Positions 1 to 8,587 of a stretch of 51,581 nt of DNA are shown one piece after another. The DNA comes from an uncultured Anaerolineae bacterium. Its GTDB lineage: Bacteria; Chloroflexota; Anaerolineae; Aggregatilineales; Phototrophicaceae. A program made the translations under genes and the position numbers. Where the stretch lies: positions 1-51,581 of the forward strand of contig CALIEB010000020.1 of NCBI GenBank assembly GCA_938022205.1, in the 5' to 3' direction. Numbering within the stretch: position 1 is the stretch's first letter; each line of letters begins with the position of its first letter. A model generated the notes under the pieces. It did no database searches. It saw only the letters and a list, made by a program, of their open reading frames with translations, and was not told the DNA's origin.

Positions 1-30
1 TGCCCGCCCCCTTTCCTGCTTTATCGGCAG

Positions 31-62
31 ACGACAGCCGTCCCTCTTGGGTCGGTTGTCGT
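31..62 (+). other. Intercistronic hairpin upstream of the peptide permease gene
   Basis: Ten-base arms (31-40 and 53-62) pair with one G-U, and an inner CCC/GGG pair (42-44 with 49-51) extends the stem. No T-run follows, so it is not a classical intrinsic terminator. In importer operons a hairpin after the substrate-binding-protein gene often protects that message and lowers permease expression. The binding-protein gene would lie just left of the window, which is inferred. Confidence 0.5.
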
Positions 63-113
63 GTCTTGATAAGACAGCGACCCCAAAACATCTTCTTTTT
101 GAGGTACTAGATT

Positions 114-1175
<1,062 letters not shown>

Positions 1176-1186
1176 GGAGAGCGCGC

Positions 1187-2122
1187 ATGGCAAGCAACAC
1201 CACTACGGCGAACATCTCGCGCTTAGAAGTAGAAGCGCAGCAAGAAATCTACAAGAGCCAGTCGCTGTTTCGCAGCGCGATGCGCCGCTTGAGCAAGGAC
1301 TACCTGACGCTGGGCGCGCTGGGGCTGCTGCTGCTCTATGGGTTGCTGGCGTTCTTTGCGCCGCAAATCGAGCAGAGCTTGGGCGTATCCTACACCCGCG
1401 TGCAGCGCGAACAAATCCTCAAGCCCATCGGCTCAGAAGGGCATCCGCTCGGCACAGACGACTTAGGGCGCGACATGGCAGCGCGCTTGCTGTACGGTGC
1501 GCGCGTGTCGCTGGGCATCGGCGTGACGGCGGCGGTCGCCTCGACGCTGCTGGGCGTGACGCTAGGCTTGATTGCCGGCTTCTATCAAGGCGGCGCGCTG
1601 AGCTTTATCGACGACGTGATTATGTGGTTCATCACCACGCTCAACAGCATTCCCACGCTGCTGCTGCTCATCTTGCTCACCAGCGTCTTTAAGCCCGACG
1701 TGACCACGCTCATCGTCGTGTTGACGCTCGTCACGTGGACGGGCATCATGCGCCTCATTCGCGGCGAAACGCTCGTCCACCGCGAAAACGACTACGTGCT
1801 AAGCGCGCGGGCATTGGGCGCAAGCGCGACGCGCATCATGTTCGTGCATATCCTGCCCAACACGATTTCGGTGCTGGTGACCGCGCTGGCTATCCAAATC
1901 GGCTCGATTATCTTGGTCGAATCCGCGCTATCGTTCTTGGGCTTGGGCGTGCGCCCGCCCGAACCAAGCTGGGGCAACATGCTCACGCAGGCGCAGTCCT
2001 TCTTCCGCCAAGCCCCGCACATGAGCATCCTGCCCGGTCTGGCGATTGTCACGACCGTACTGGCGTTTTACCTCATCGGCGATGGCATCCGCGACGCTTT
2101 TGACCCGCGCAGCAAGAAGTAA
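1187..2122 (+). CDS. dppC: Peptide/nickel-type ABC transporter permease, DppC/OppC family
   Basis: Second permease of the importer, 311 aa. It has the OppC-type layout: a cytoplasmic N-terminal tail of about 40 residues, a first membrane helix (LGALGLLLLYGLLAFFAPQI), a periplasmic loop containing the family motif HPLGTDDLGRDMAARLLYGA, then the BPD_transp_1 domain. The EAA loop reads DYVLSARALGASATRIMFVH and the C-terminus ends in the usual DGIRDAFDPR. A GGGAGAG ribosome-binding site overlaps the end of the upstream gene, so the pair is translationally linked. It should heterodimerise with the 114-1175 product. Confidence 0.92.
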   Translation: MASNTTTANISRLEVEAQQEIYKSQSLFRSAMRRLSKDYLTLGALGLLLLYGLLAFFAPQIEQSLGVSYTRVQREQILKPIGSEGHPLGTDDLGRDMAARLLYGARVSLGIGVTAAVASTLLGVTLGLIAGFYQGGALSFIDDVIMWFITTLNSIPTLLLLILLTSVFKPDVTTLIVVLTLVTWTGIMRLIRGETLVHRENDYVLSARALGASATRIMFVHILPNTISVLVTALAIQIGSIILVESALSFLGLGVRPPEPSWGNMLTQAQSFFRQAPHMSILPGLAIVTTVLAFYLIGDGIRDAFDPRSKK

Positions 2123-2192
2123 GCACGGCTTAGCAAAGGGCGCGCCGCAGCGTGTCCTCTGCTCGTTCATCTTGCCTTAATGTGGAGACTTC

Positions 2193-2960
2193 ATGACAGC
2201 ACAAACGCCGATTATTTCCGTCAGAAACTTAGCCGTCAACTACGAGGACACGCTAGCCATTGAGGGCGTGTCCTTCGACGTATACGCCGGGGATTACGTT
2301 GCCGTCATCGGTCCCAACGGCGCAGGCAAAAGCACGGTCATCAAAGCCTTAGTGGGCTTGCTGAACCCGCGCAAAGGCAGCGACATCACCATTGTCGGCG
2401 GGCGCGAACGCTTGGGCTACGTGCCGCAGCACGACATGGTGGATTGGCGATTTCCGGTGAACGTGCGCGATGTCGTGATGATGGGCTTGACGCGCCAAAT
2501 TGGCTGGCTGCGTTGGGCGGGACGCGCTCACCATCAGCGCGTCGACGAGGCATTGGCGCGCGTCGGGCTAAGCGCGCTCGCCAATCGCCAAATCGACGAG
2601 CTTAGCGGCGGGCAAAAACAGCGCGTCTTCATGGCGCGTGCGTTGGCACAGCACGCCGACGTGCTGCTGCTAGACGAGCCGTTTGCCGGTGTCGACGTAG
2701 CAGCCCAAGAGGAGCTGCTGCAGGTCATCGAAACGCTCAACAGCGAAGGCATCACGGTGCTGCTCAGCACGCACGACTTAGGGCTGGCATTCGCGCGCTT
2801 CCGCAAGGTGCTAGCACTTAACCATCGCTTGATTGCCTACGGCGCGCCCGCTGACATCTACACGCCGCAAACCCTGCAAGCACTTTACGGCGGCAAGGTG
2901 GCGATGTGGCACGAAGGCGAGCGCACGCTGCTGTTCATCGACGACGGCGCGCACGGCTAG
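2193..2960 (+). CDS. ABC transporter ATP-binding protein, zinc/manganese (ZnuC/MntB-like) type, orphan
   Basis: ABC ATPase of 255 aa. Walker A is GPNGAGKST (about residues 40-48), the signature is LSGGQ, Walker B is VLLLDEP and the switch histidine is in STHD. The spacing and the QHDMVDWRFPVNVRDVVMMG stretch after Walker A fit the family serving zinc, manganese or iron-siderophore importers rather than DppD/DppF, which are longer and carry a C-terminal oligopeptide domain. GGAG lies 7 bases before the ATG. The gene starts 70 bases after the peptide permease and no metal permease or binding protein follows: the next gene is convergent and shares CTAG with its stop. Its partner must be elsewhere, or it powers the upstream permeases, which would be unusual. 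Confidence 0.85.
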   Translation: MTAQTPIISVRNLAVNYEDTLAIEGVSFDVYAGDYVAVIGPNGAGKSTVIKALVGLLNPRKGSDITIVGGRERLGYVPQHDMVDWRFPVNVRDVVMMGLTRQIGWLRWAGRAHHQRVDEALARVGLSALANRQIDELSGGQKQRVFMARALAQHADVLLLDEPFAGVDVAAQEELLQVIETLNSEGITVLLSTHDLGLAFARFRKVLALNHRLIAYGAPADIYTPQTLQALYGGKVAMWHEGERTLLFIDDGAHG

Positions 2961-3418
2961 CCAACAGGAAACAGCTCCGCTAGCAGCTTAAAGTAGTATT
3001 TGACCTTTTCCATCGTGTCTAGGCGTTCTTGGTGCGGCAGCAAACGCAAGACCGCGCGCGCTTGTTCAAGCAGGCTTTGCTGCACCGCCCAAAAGCGCGC
3101 CTTGCCCTCGTCGGTTAGCACCACGTCCACGTTACGGCGGTCTTGGGGGCTTTGCTCGCGCAACACCAGCGCAGGGCTGGTGCTTTCCAGCCGCTTGATG
3201 ATGCCCGTCATGGTGGCGTTGGTGAGATGGTGTTCGCGAGCGATTTGCCCGATGCGGCGGCGACCGCCGTGCTCGTGTAACGTCTTTAAGACGTAAAATT
3301 GCGGCGGCGTGAGCTGGTGCGCCGCCATAAACGCAAACAAGCGTTTTTCCATGTCGGTGATAATCTGGAAGCCTAACGCCCAAAACGCGGCAATGTCCGC
3401 TTCAAGCTCTCTGTCCAC
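2957..3418 (-). CDS. MarR-family transcriptional regulator
   Basis: Winged-helix DNA-binding regulator, 153 aa from the GTG chosen here, a normal MarR length. The start is supported by GGAGGGAG 4-6 bases upstream and avoids overlap with the upstream gene; an ATG further back would overlap it. The core shows the MarR pattern: a helical dimerisation region, LTPPQFYVLKTLHEHGG, recognition-helix region REHHLTNATMTGIIKRLE, wing with REQSPQDRRNVDVVLTDEG. MarR proteins usually repress neighbouring genes and are released by small ligands. This is the last gene of a minus-strand group (antiporter, PII-like protein, MarR), so it may control that operon; the ligand is unknown. Its stop overlaps that of the convergent ABC ATPase. 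Confidence 0.85.
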   Translation of the reverse strand: MDRELEADIAAFWALGFQIITDMEKRLFAFMAAHQLTPPQFYVLKTLHEHGGRRRIGQIAREHHLTNATMTGIIKRLESTSPALVLREQSPQDRRNVDVVLTDEGKARFWAVQQSLLEQARAVLRLLPHQERLDTMEKVKYYFKLLAELFPVG

Positions 3419-3440
3419 ACCAACTCCCTCCGAGCCTGTC

Positions 3441-3803
3441 TTAAGTGCTGGGGAACTGCTTGTCCAACCCAAACGCCTGCACAATCGGTAGCACCAGCAA
3501 GATGCCAACGTCGGGGCGCGACCAATCGCCAATGTAGGCTCTGCTGGCTTGCAACACACGCTCGAGCGTTTCGGGGTCTTTAATCGCGGAAAAAATCGTG
3601 CGATGGTGGATTTCCTGCGACTTCAGCAGCGTGCGCAGCGAGAAGACGATACCGACATCGCCGCGTATGCCACCCGCCGCAGCGGCGGACTGCATGCCCG
3701 CGCTTTCGAGAATGGTCACGCCCTTGATGCCCGCCTTAACCCATACATCTAGCATCTCGGAGGCTTGCTCTACGTCTTTAGACACATACAATACCATGAA
3801 CAT
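3441..3803 (-). CDS. PII-like (GlnB-fold) signalling protein
   Basis: About 120 aa. It starts MFMVLYVSKDVEQASEMLDV and ends in a stretch typical of PII-like proteins, GDWSRPDVGILLVLPIVQAF. PII proteins are trimeric ferredoxin-like sensors of nucleotides or metabolites that bind transporters, enzymes or regulators. The T-loop region (AGMQSAAAAGGIRGD) lacks an obvious GlnB uridylylation tyrosine, so this is PII-like rather than a true nitrogen regulator. The ATG at 3803 has GAGG about 10 bases upstream; an in-frame ATG at 3812 is possible but too close to that site. It lies between the antiporter (22 bases before) and MarR (22 bases after), so control of the antiporter is a natural hypothesis. 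Confidence 0.75.
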   Translation of the reverse strand: MFMVLYVSKDVEQASEMLDVWVKAGIKGVTILESAGMQSAAAAGGIRGDVGIVFSLRTLLKSQEIHHRTIFSAIKDPETLERVLQASRAYIGDWSRPDVGILLVLPIVQAFGLDKQFPST

Positions 3804-3825
3804 CGCCTTCATTCCTCTTTTTGCC

Positions 3826-5061
3826 CTAAGCCTGCTGTGACTGCTGTGGTTCATCAGGCAGACTGAACGACCAACGCACTAACGGCGGCGTGAGGATGGT
3901 CGTCACCAACACCACAAACACCGCTACCGTGAAAATTTCCGCTTGCAAAATGCCCAGCGAAATGCCGACCGCCGCGATAATCAAGCCGACCTCGCCGCGA
4001 CTGACCATGCCCACGCCCACGCGCAGCGCGCTGATGCGGCTGAAGCCGCCAAGCCAGCTGCCGCCCCCCGCACCAACAATTTTGCTGACAATGGCAAAAA
4101 GCAACATGACCAACGCAAACGGCATAATATCGCCAGTAAGGACGCGCAAATCGGCACGCAGCCCAATGCTAATGAAGAAAAGCGGCACAAGCAAGCCATA
4201 GTTCACCGCGTGAATGCCCCTATCAACGCGCTCAATCACGCCGCGCTTGGCGCGCGAGATGCCGATGCCAGCGATAAACGCCCCCGTGATGCCCGCGATG
4301 CCGCCGAAAAACTCCGCCGCAAAGCTCAACAGCAGCGTGGCAACAATAGCGAACATCAGGCTGCCCTCCGCCAGCGGCAAGCTGCCGACAAAGTTAGCAA
4401 GGCGTGGCAAGACAAACCAACCAAAGGCAATCGCCACACCCAAGAACAGCGTCATGCGCAGCAGCACCTCCACAATCGAACGCCCTTCAGCAACGTTGGC
4501 AATGCCGTTAGGGTTGATGGCAATGAACAGCGATAGCGACAAGATGACGATAGCGTCGTCGACTAACGCCGCGCCCAACAGCACTAAGCCCTCACGTCGT
4601 CGCAGCACGCCTAGCTCCAACATGACCTGCGCGCTGATGCTGGTACTCATCGAGGCCAGCAAAATGCCTACAAACAACGCTTTCTCAAACGGATAGCCAA
4701 ACGCCATCACGACAGGCGTTATCGTCGTCAGCGGCACAAAAAACCCCAGCAGCCCCGCGAACAGCGCGGGTCGCCCCACTTTGGCGAGTGCTTGCACGTC
4801 GACCTCCATGCCCGCCATAAAGATGAGCAGCAGCACGCCGATTTCCGACACCTCAACGATGATATGTTTGATGCTGCTGCCATCAGGAAAAAGCGGGCTA
4901 AAGCCTAAAATGTTGAGGAGCGTGGGACCAACAATCAACCCCGCCAGCAGCTCGCCCAACACGGTAGGCTGGCGCAGGCGAAAGCTCAGGTAGCCCAAGA
5001 AGCGCGCAAAGCCTATCATCACCCCCATCGCTAAAAACAACTGCACTGTCTCAGTCACCAT
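3826..5061 (-). CDS. Cation:proton antiporter, CPA2 family
   Basis: Integral membrane Na+/H+ or K+/H+ antiporter, 411 aa and almost entirely hydrophobic, with about 12 predicted membrane segments. CPA2 hallmarks include RQPTVLGELLAGLIVGPTLL near the N-terminus, the acidic ALVDDAIVILSLSLF segment holding the paired Asp residues expected in the ion site, and GMVSRGEVGLIIAAVGISLG near the C-terminus. There is no C-terminal TrkA-N/RCK domain, which many KefB-type members use for regulation. The downstream PII-like protein may take that role. First gene of the minus-strand antiporter/PII-like/MarR group. Confidence 0.9.
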   Translation of the reverse strand: MVTETVQLFLAMGVMIGFARFLGYLSFRLRQPTVLGELLAGLIVGPTLLNILGFSPLFPDGSSIKHIIVEVSEIGVLLLIFMAGMEVDVQALAKVGRPALFAGLLGFFVPLTTITPVVMAFGYPFEKALFVGILLASMSTSISAQVMLELGVLRRREGLVLLGAALVDDAIVILSLSLFIAINPNGIANVAEGRSIVEVLLRMTLFLGVAIAFGWFVLPRLANFVGSLPLAEGSLMFAIVATLLLSFAAEFFGGIAGITGAFIAGIGISRAKRGVIERVDRGIHAVNYGLLVPLFFISIGLRADLRVLTGDIMPFALVMLLFAIVSKIVGAGGGSWLGGFSRISALRVGVGMVSRGEVGLIIAAVGISLGILQAEIFTVAVFVVLVTTILTPPLVRWSFSLPDEPQQSQQA

Positions 5062-5199
5062 ACCATATTGTCCCCGTCCTTAACGTAAGCCATACAAATT
5101 TTTGTCAACGTATAAAACAATTTTAACAACAAAAGGCACGCCCCGCGCGGTTTTTGTGCTATGCTTTTTATGACGTACCTGTAGGAAAACTTAAAGCGT

Positions 5200-5676
5200 G
5201 TGAAAGAAACTGCAATGCCATTCCCCATCATTCATGAGCAGCCCATCAAGCGTGTGCGCGGCATCTTGCTGACAGGACGTGGTAGCCTGCTGCTCATCAA
5301 ACGCCTCAAACCGAATAAGCCCGCCTACTGGGTAGCACCCGGCGGCGGTGTCGAGCCGCATGACCTAAGTCACCAGCACGCGCTGCACCGCGAAGTTGGC
5401 GAAGAGCTGGGCGCGGTGATTGAAATCATCCGACGCGGCTTCGTGCTGTCGCACACCAAAGCCAACAAGCAACTAGAAGAACACTTCTTTATTTGTCGCC
5501 TGCTTAGCTACGACCTTGCGCAGCGGCACGGACCCGAGTTCATCGACCCTACACGCGGTGAATACTTGCCCGATGAGGTGTGCCTCGACGAAGCACACCT
5601 CACGCGCTTGAACTTCAAAACACCCGAGCTGCTGGATTGGTTGATACAGCACTTGCCGTCACTACGCTGCCTTTAA
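5200..5676 (+). CDS. Nudix hydrolase
   Basis: Protein of 158 aa with a Nudix fold. The Nudix box is recognisable: a GGGVEP loop followed by LHREVGEELGAV, whose REVGEELG holds the metal-binding glutamates. The spacing between the glycine and REV is one residue longer than the canonical box, with Asp where the first Glu usually sits. Nudix enzymes cleave nucleoside diphosphates linked to another group; this one has no subfamily signature I can assign. The start is taken as GTG at 5200; an in-frame ATG at 5215 is a credible alternative. An extended -10-like TGCTATGCT lies at 5157-5165. It ends two bases from the convergent oxidoreductase. Confidence 0.85.
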   Translation: MKETAMPFPIIHEQPIKRVRGILLTGRGSLLLIKRLKPNKPAYWVAPGGGVEPHDLSHQHALHREVGEELGAVIEIIRRGFVLSHTKANKQLEEHFFICRLLSYDLAQRHGPEFIDPTRGEYLPDEVCLDEAHLTRLNFKTPELLDWLIQHLPSLRCL

Positions 5677-5678
5677 GA

Positions 5679-6656
5679 CTATTCGTTAGGGTATTCCACG
5701 CCCCATTCCGCCCGCAGCGTGTCCATCAGCTCCATAATGGCAATCGTCTCGTCAAGCGGCATGATGTCGCTCTCGAGCTTGCCTGCCTTGATACAGCGAT
5801 GCACTTCTTCGACCTCATAGCGGTAGCCGTTGCCGTAGGGGATGTCGACCTCGCGCTCGGGCATGTCAACCTGCTTAAGCGTTAGGCGGCTGCTGTGGTG
5901 GAAGTTGGCGTGAAAGCGCACGTAGCCTTTGTCCCCGATGACGACCGCTTCTTGCGTGCCGCGAAAGCGCACGCCCGCCGCGAGCTGGGCAATCGCGCCC
6001 TTCTCGTAGCCGAACATGATGCTCTCGTACTCATCTACGCCCGTTTCGCCCAAGAAAGCAAAGCTGTAGATGTCGTCAGGTATCCCCAGCCAATGCACCG
6101 CAAACGACACCGGGTAAACGCCCACGTCCAACAGCGCGCCGCCACCCAGCTCAGGGTTGTAAACGCGCCCTTCAGGGTTATACGGCAGATTGACACAAAA
6201 CTCGGCGCGCACCTGCTTAAGCTCGCCTAGCAGCCCCTCTTGAACCCATTGACGCGCTTGTACGGTGGCGGGAATAAAGCGCGTCCACATCGCCTCCATC
6301 AAAAACAGCTTGTTGGCGCGGGCGCGGTCAACGCAAAGCTGCGCTTGCTGCGCGTTCAACGTGAACGACTTCTCGCAAAGCATGTGCTTGCCCGCCTCAA
6401 TGCACATCAGCATGTTCTCATAGTGCAAGCTGTTGGGCGTGGCAATGTATACCGCATCCACGTCCTTGTCCGCCATCATCGCCTCATAGCTGCCGTAGCG
6501 GTTGGGGATGTTGTACTGCGCGCCGAAGCTGTCCGCGCTCGCTTGGCTGCGCGAAGCCACCGCCACCAGCTCGGCATCCGCCATCTCGTTGAACGTCTTC
6601 GCCAGCGCGTGCGCAATTTTGCCCGTGCTAAGAATGCCCCAACGTATTTTGTCCAT
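5679..6656 (-). CDS. Gfo/Idh/MocA-family NAD(P)-dependent oxidoreductase
   Basis: Sugar or inositol dehydrogenase-like enzyme, 325 aa. The N-terminal Rossmann domain begins IRWGILSTGKIAHALAKTF, with STGKIA replacing the common GxGxxG, as seen in dimeric-dihydrodiol-dehydrogenase-like members. Next come DVDAVYIATPNSLHYENM and the conserved EKSF motif, whose lysine (CEKSFTLN) is the family catalytic lysine. The C-terminal half is the usual alpha/beta domain (GGGALLDVGVYPVSFAVHWL, including the D-x-G-x-Y pattern). The ATG at 6656 has GGAG upstream; an earlier in-frame ATG adds 33 residues unlike the family. The substrate is unknown. It appears monocistronic. Confidence 0.88.
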   Translation of the reverse strand: MDKIRWGILSTGKIAHALAKTFNEMADAELVAVASRSQASADSFGAQYNIPNRYGSYEAMMADKDVDAVYIATPNSLHYENMLMCIEAGKHMLCEKSFTLNAQQAQLCVDRARANKLFLMEAMWTRFIPATVQARQWVQEGLLGELKQVRAEFCVNLPYNPEGRVYNPELGGGALLDVGVYPVSFAVHWLGIPDDIYSFAFLGETGVDEYESIMFGYEKGAIAQLAAGVRFRGTQEAVVIGDKGYVRFHANFHHSSRLTLKQVDMPEREVDIPYGNGYRYEVEEVHRCIKAGKLESDIMPLDETIAIMELMDTLRAEWGVEYPNE

Positions 6657-6786
6657 GCGCCTTTCTCCTGTGGCTAAGGTGATTATGCCCCTTAAGGATA
6701 ACACACCGTCCCTGCAGCGCACATACGCGACAGCACGTTTTTGATACCAACGCAAACCCTTAACTACTCATCGTCTTTTTTTAGGC

Positions 6787-6792
6787 TATAAT
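6787..6792 (+). promoter_or_regulatory. Promoter -10 element (TATAAT) for the cyclase operon
   Basis: A perfect TATAAT precedes the signalling operon; no good -35 hexamer stands at 16-18 bases. It decides the start of the next gene: an in-frame ATG at 6791 lies inside this hexamer and so upstream of the transcript start, leaving the ATG at 6833. Confidence 0.55.
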
Positions 6793-6832
6793 GTTCCCAT
6801 GCAAACCTTCACGACCGAACGGGAACAGCACT

Positions 6833-8587
6833 ATGTCCTTATCACCCGCAGGCAATGCCCCCAGCGCGATGCGTGAACTTAACGACCTCAAAGCTGCTCT
6901 TGCGCAAACCGAAGCCACCTTAATGCAGCAGCGCGACCAGCTCAAACAGCGTGGCATGACGCTGCCGCCCACCGTGCTGTCCGGCGTTGCCGCTATACAA
7001 GCCGAAGTCGCGCACCTTGAAGCCCTCTTCTTTGAAGAGGACAACGAAATCAGTCAGCTGCGCGCCCTCGCCGACATGTCCGCCGCGCTGACCACCACGC
7101 TCGACGTGGATACCGTGCTGCAAGAGGCACTGGACATCGTCATTTTGTTGACCCGTGCCGAGCGTGGCTTTTTAATCTTGTTGGATGCCGATAGCGGCGA
7201 GCTGGTGTTTCGCATCATCCGCGACCAGCACCCGCCCAAAGGTGGCAGCAGCGGCACGCCGCAAATCAGCCGCTCCATCGTCAACGAGGTGCTGCGCACG
7301 CGCAAGCCGCTGCTGACCGACAACGCCTTTCAGGACGAACGGCTCTCGTCAAACATGAGCATCGCCAACTTCGCGCTGCGCTCGGTGCTGTGCGTGCCGC
7401 TGCTGCGCAAAGAAGAGGTCATCGGCGTGGTCTATGTTGACAATCGCCTGCAAGCCGGCATCTTTACCGAGCGCGAGCTGAACACGATGACCGCCTTCGC
7501 CAACACCGCTTCGGTGGCGATTACCAACGTCATGCTCTTTGAAGAAATCCAGCAGCTGCTGGCGGAAATTACGCAGGTCAGAGACCTGATGGACAACATC
7601 TTCGCGTCTATCGGCAGCGGCGTGATTGCCACCGACCGTAACGACATCGTGACCACCTTTAACCGCGCCGCCGAAGAGGACTTGGGCGTGAGCGCGCAAG
7701 CCTCCATCGGTAAGCCGCTGCACCAAGTGCTGCCTACGCTGCCCTTCGACCTGAGCGACCAAATTGACGCGGTGCTGCGCGACAACCGCAGCCAAGTCTT
7801 AGAAATCGACCTCACAACCAGCGGGCGCGGGCGCATTGCCGTGATGATGCACCTCAACCCGCTCAAGGACAGCAGCGGCAACGTACAAGGTGTGGCGATG
7901 GTGCTGGACGACATCACCGAACAACGTCAACGCGAACAGCAGCTCAAGACGGTACGCACCTACCTCTCGCCGGAGATGGTGGACAACATCCAAGCCATTA
8001 GCAGCCTCGCGCTGGGCGGCGAAAACCGCGAGATCACCTGTCTCTTCGCCGAAGTGCGCGCGCTGGCCACCATGAAAGACACGCCCCCACGCGAGGTGTT
8101 GGACATTCTCAACGAGTATTTTAGCATCGCCACCGACTGTGTGACCGACACCTTCGGCATTGTCGACAAGTATATGGGGACGGAACTCATGGCGTTGTAC
8201 AACTCGCAGCTTATCCCGCAGCAAAACCACGCTGCGCTTGCGTTAGAGGCGGCGTTGATGATGCGCGATGCCTTTGTGCAGCTTTATGAGCGCAAGGGCA
8301 TTCAGCCGCAACCTCACTTCTATCGCATCGGTATCCATACAGGAATTGCTACGCTGGGCAACGTTGGCAGCTTATCGCGCCGCGACTTCACCGCTATTGG
8401 CGACACGATTAACCTTGCCAAGCGTTTGCAAGAGAACGCCAAGAGCGGGCAAATTATCGTCAGCGAGGTGACGCATGCCCAGCTTAGCGCAAACCTTGCA
8501 GCAGCCTATCGCTTTGAAGAACTGCCGCCCATCCAAGTCAAAGGACGGCAGCAGCGCACGCGCATGTACGAGGTGTTTAGAGCATGA
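6833..8587 (+). CDS. GAF-PAS-class III nucleotide cyclase, C2-like half (lacks metal aspartates)
   Basis: Cytoplasmic signalling protein, 584 aa, without membrane segments: N-terminal coiled coil (about 1-70), GAF domain (76-235), PAS domain (248-365) and class III cyclase homology domain (385-580). In class III cyclases two Asp residues from one chain bind metal, while an Asn and an Arg from the other chain hold the transition state. Here the first metal Asp is Glu407 (LFAEVRA instead of FADIRG) and the second is Thr450 (KYMGTEL instead of MGD). Asn527 and Arg531 (TINLAKRL) are intact, and the adenine-specifying pair is Lys446 with Thr520. It therefore looks like the C2 half of a heterodimer, with ATP preferred. 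It overlaps the next gene, the complementary half, by ATGA. The GAF ligand is unknown. Confidence 0.88.
   Translation: MSLSPAGNAPSAMRELNDLKAALAQTEATLMQQRDQLKQRGMTLPPTVLSGVAAIQAEVAHLEALFFEEDNEISQLRALADMSAALTTTLDVDTVLQEALDIVILLTRAERGFLILLDADSGELVFRIIRDQHPPKGGSSGTPQISRSIVNEVLRTRKPLLTDNAFQDERLSSNMSIANFALRSVLCVPLLRKEEVIGVVYVDNRLQAGIFTERELNTMTAFANTASVAITNVMLFEEIQQLLAEITQVRDLMDNIFASIGSGVIATDRNDIVTTFNRAAEEDLGVSAQASIGKPLHQVLPTLPFDLSDQIDAVLRDNRSQVLEIDLTTSGRGRIAVMMHLNPLKDSSGNVQGVAMVLDDITEQRQREQQLKTVRTYLSPEMVDNIQAISSLALGGENREITCLFAEVRALATMKDTPPREVLDILNEYFSIATDCVTDTFGIVDKYMGTELMALYNSQLIPQQNHAALALEAALMMRDAFVQLYERKGIQPQPHFYRIGIHTGIATLGNVGSLSRRDFTAIGDTINLAKRLQENAKSGQIIVSEVTHAQLSANLAAAYRFEELPPIQVKGRQQRTRMYEVFRA

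Noticed and set aside
6791..6832. Upstream ATG as start of the first cyclase gene
   Set aside because: It lies inside the TATAAT box and would not be on the transcript.
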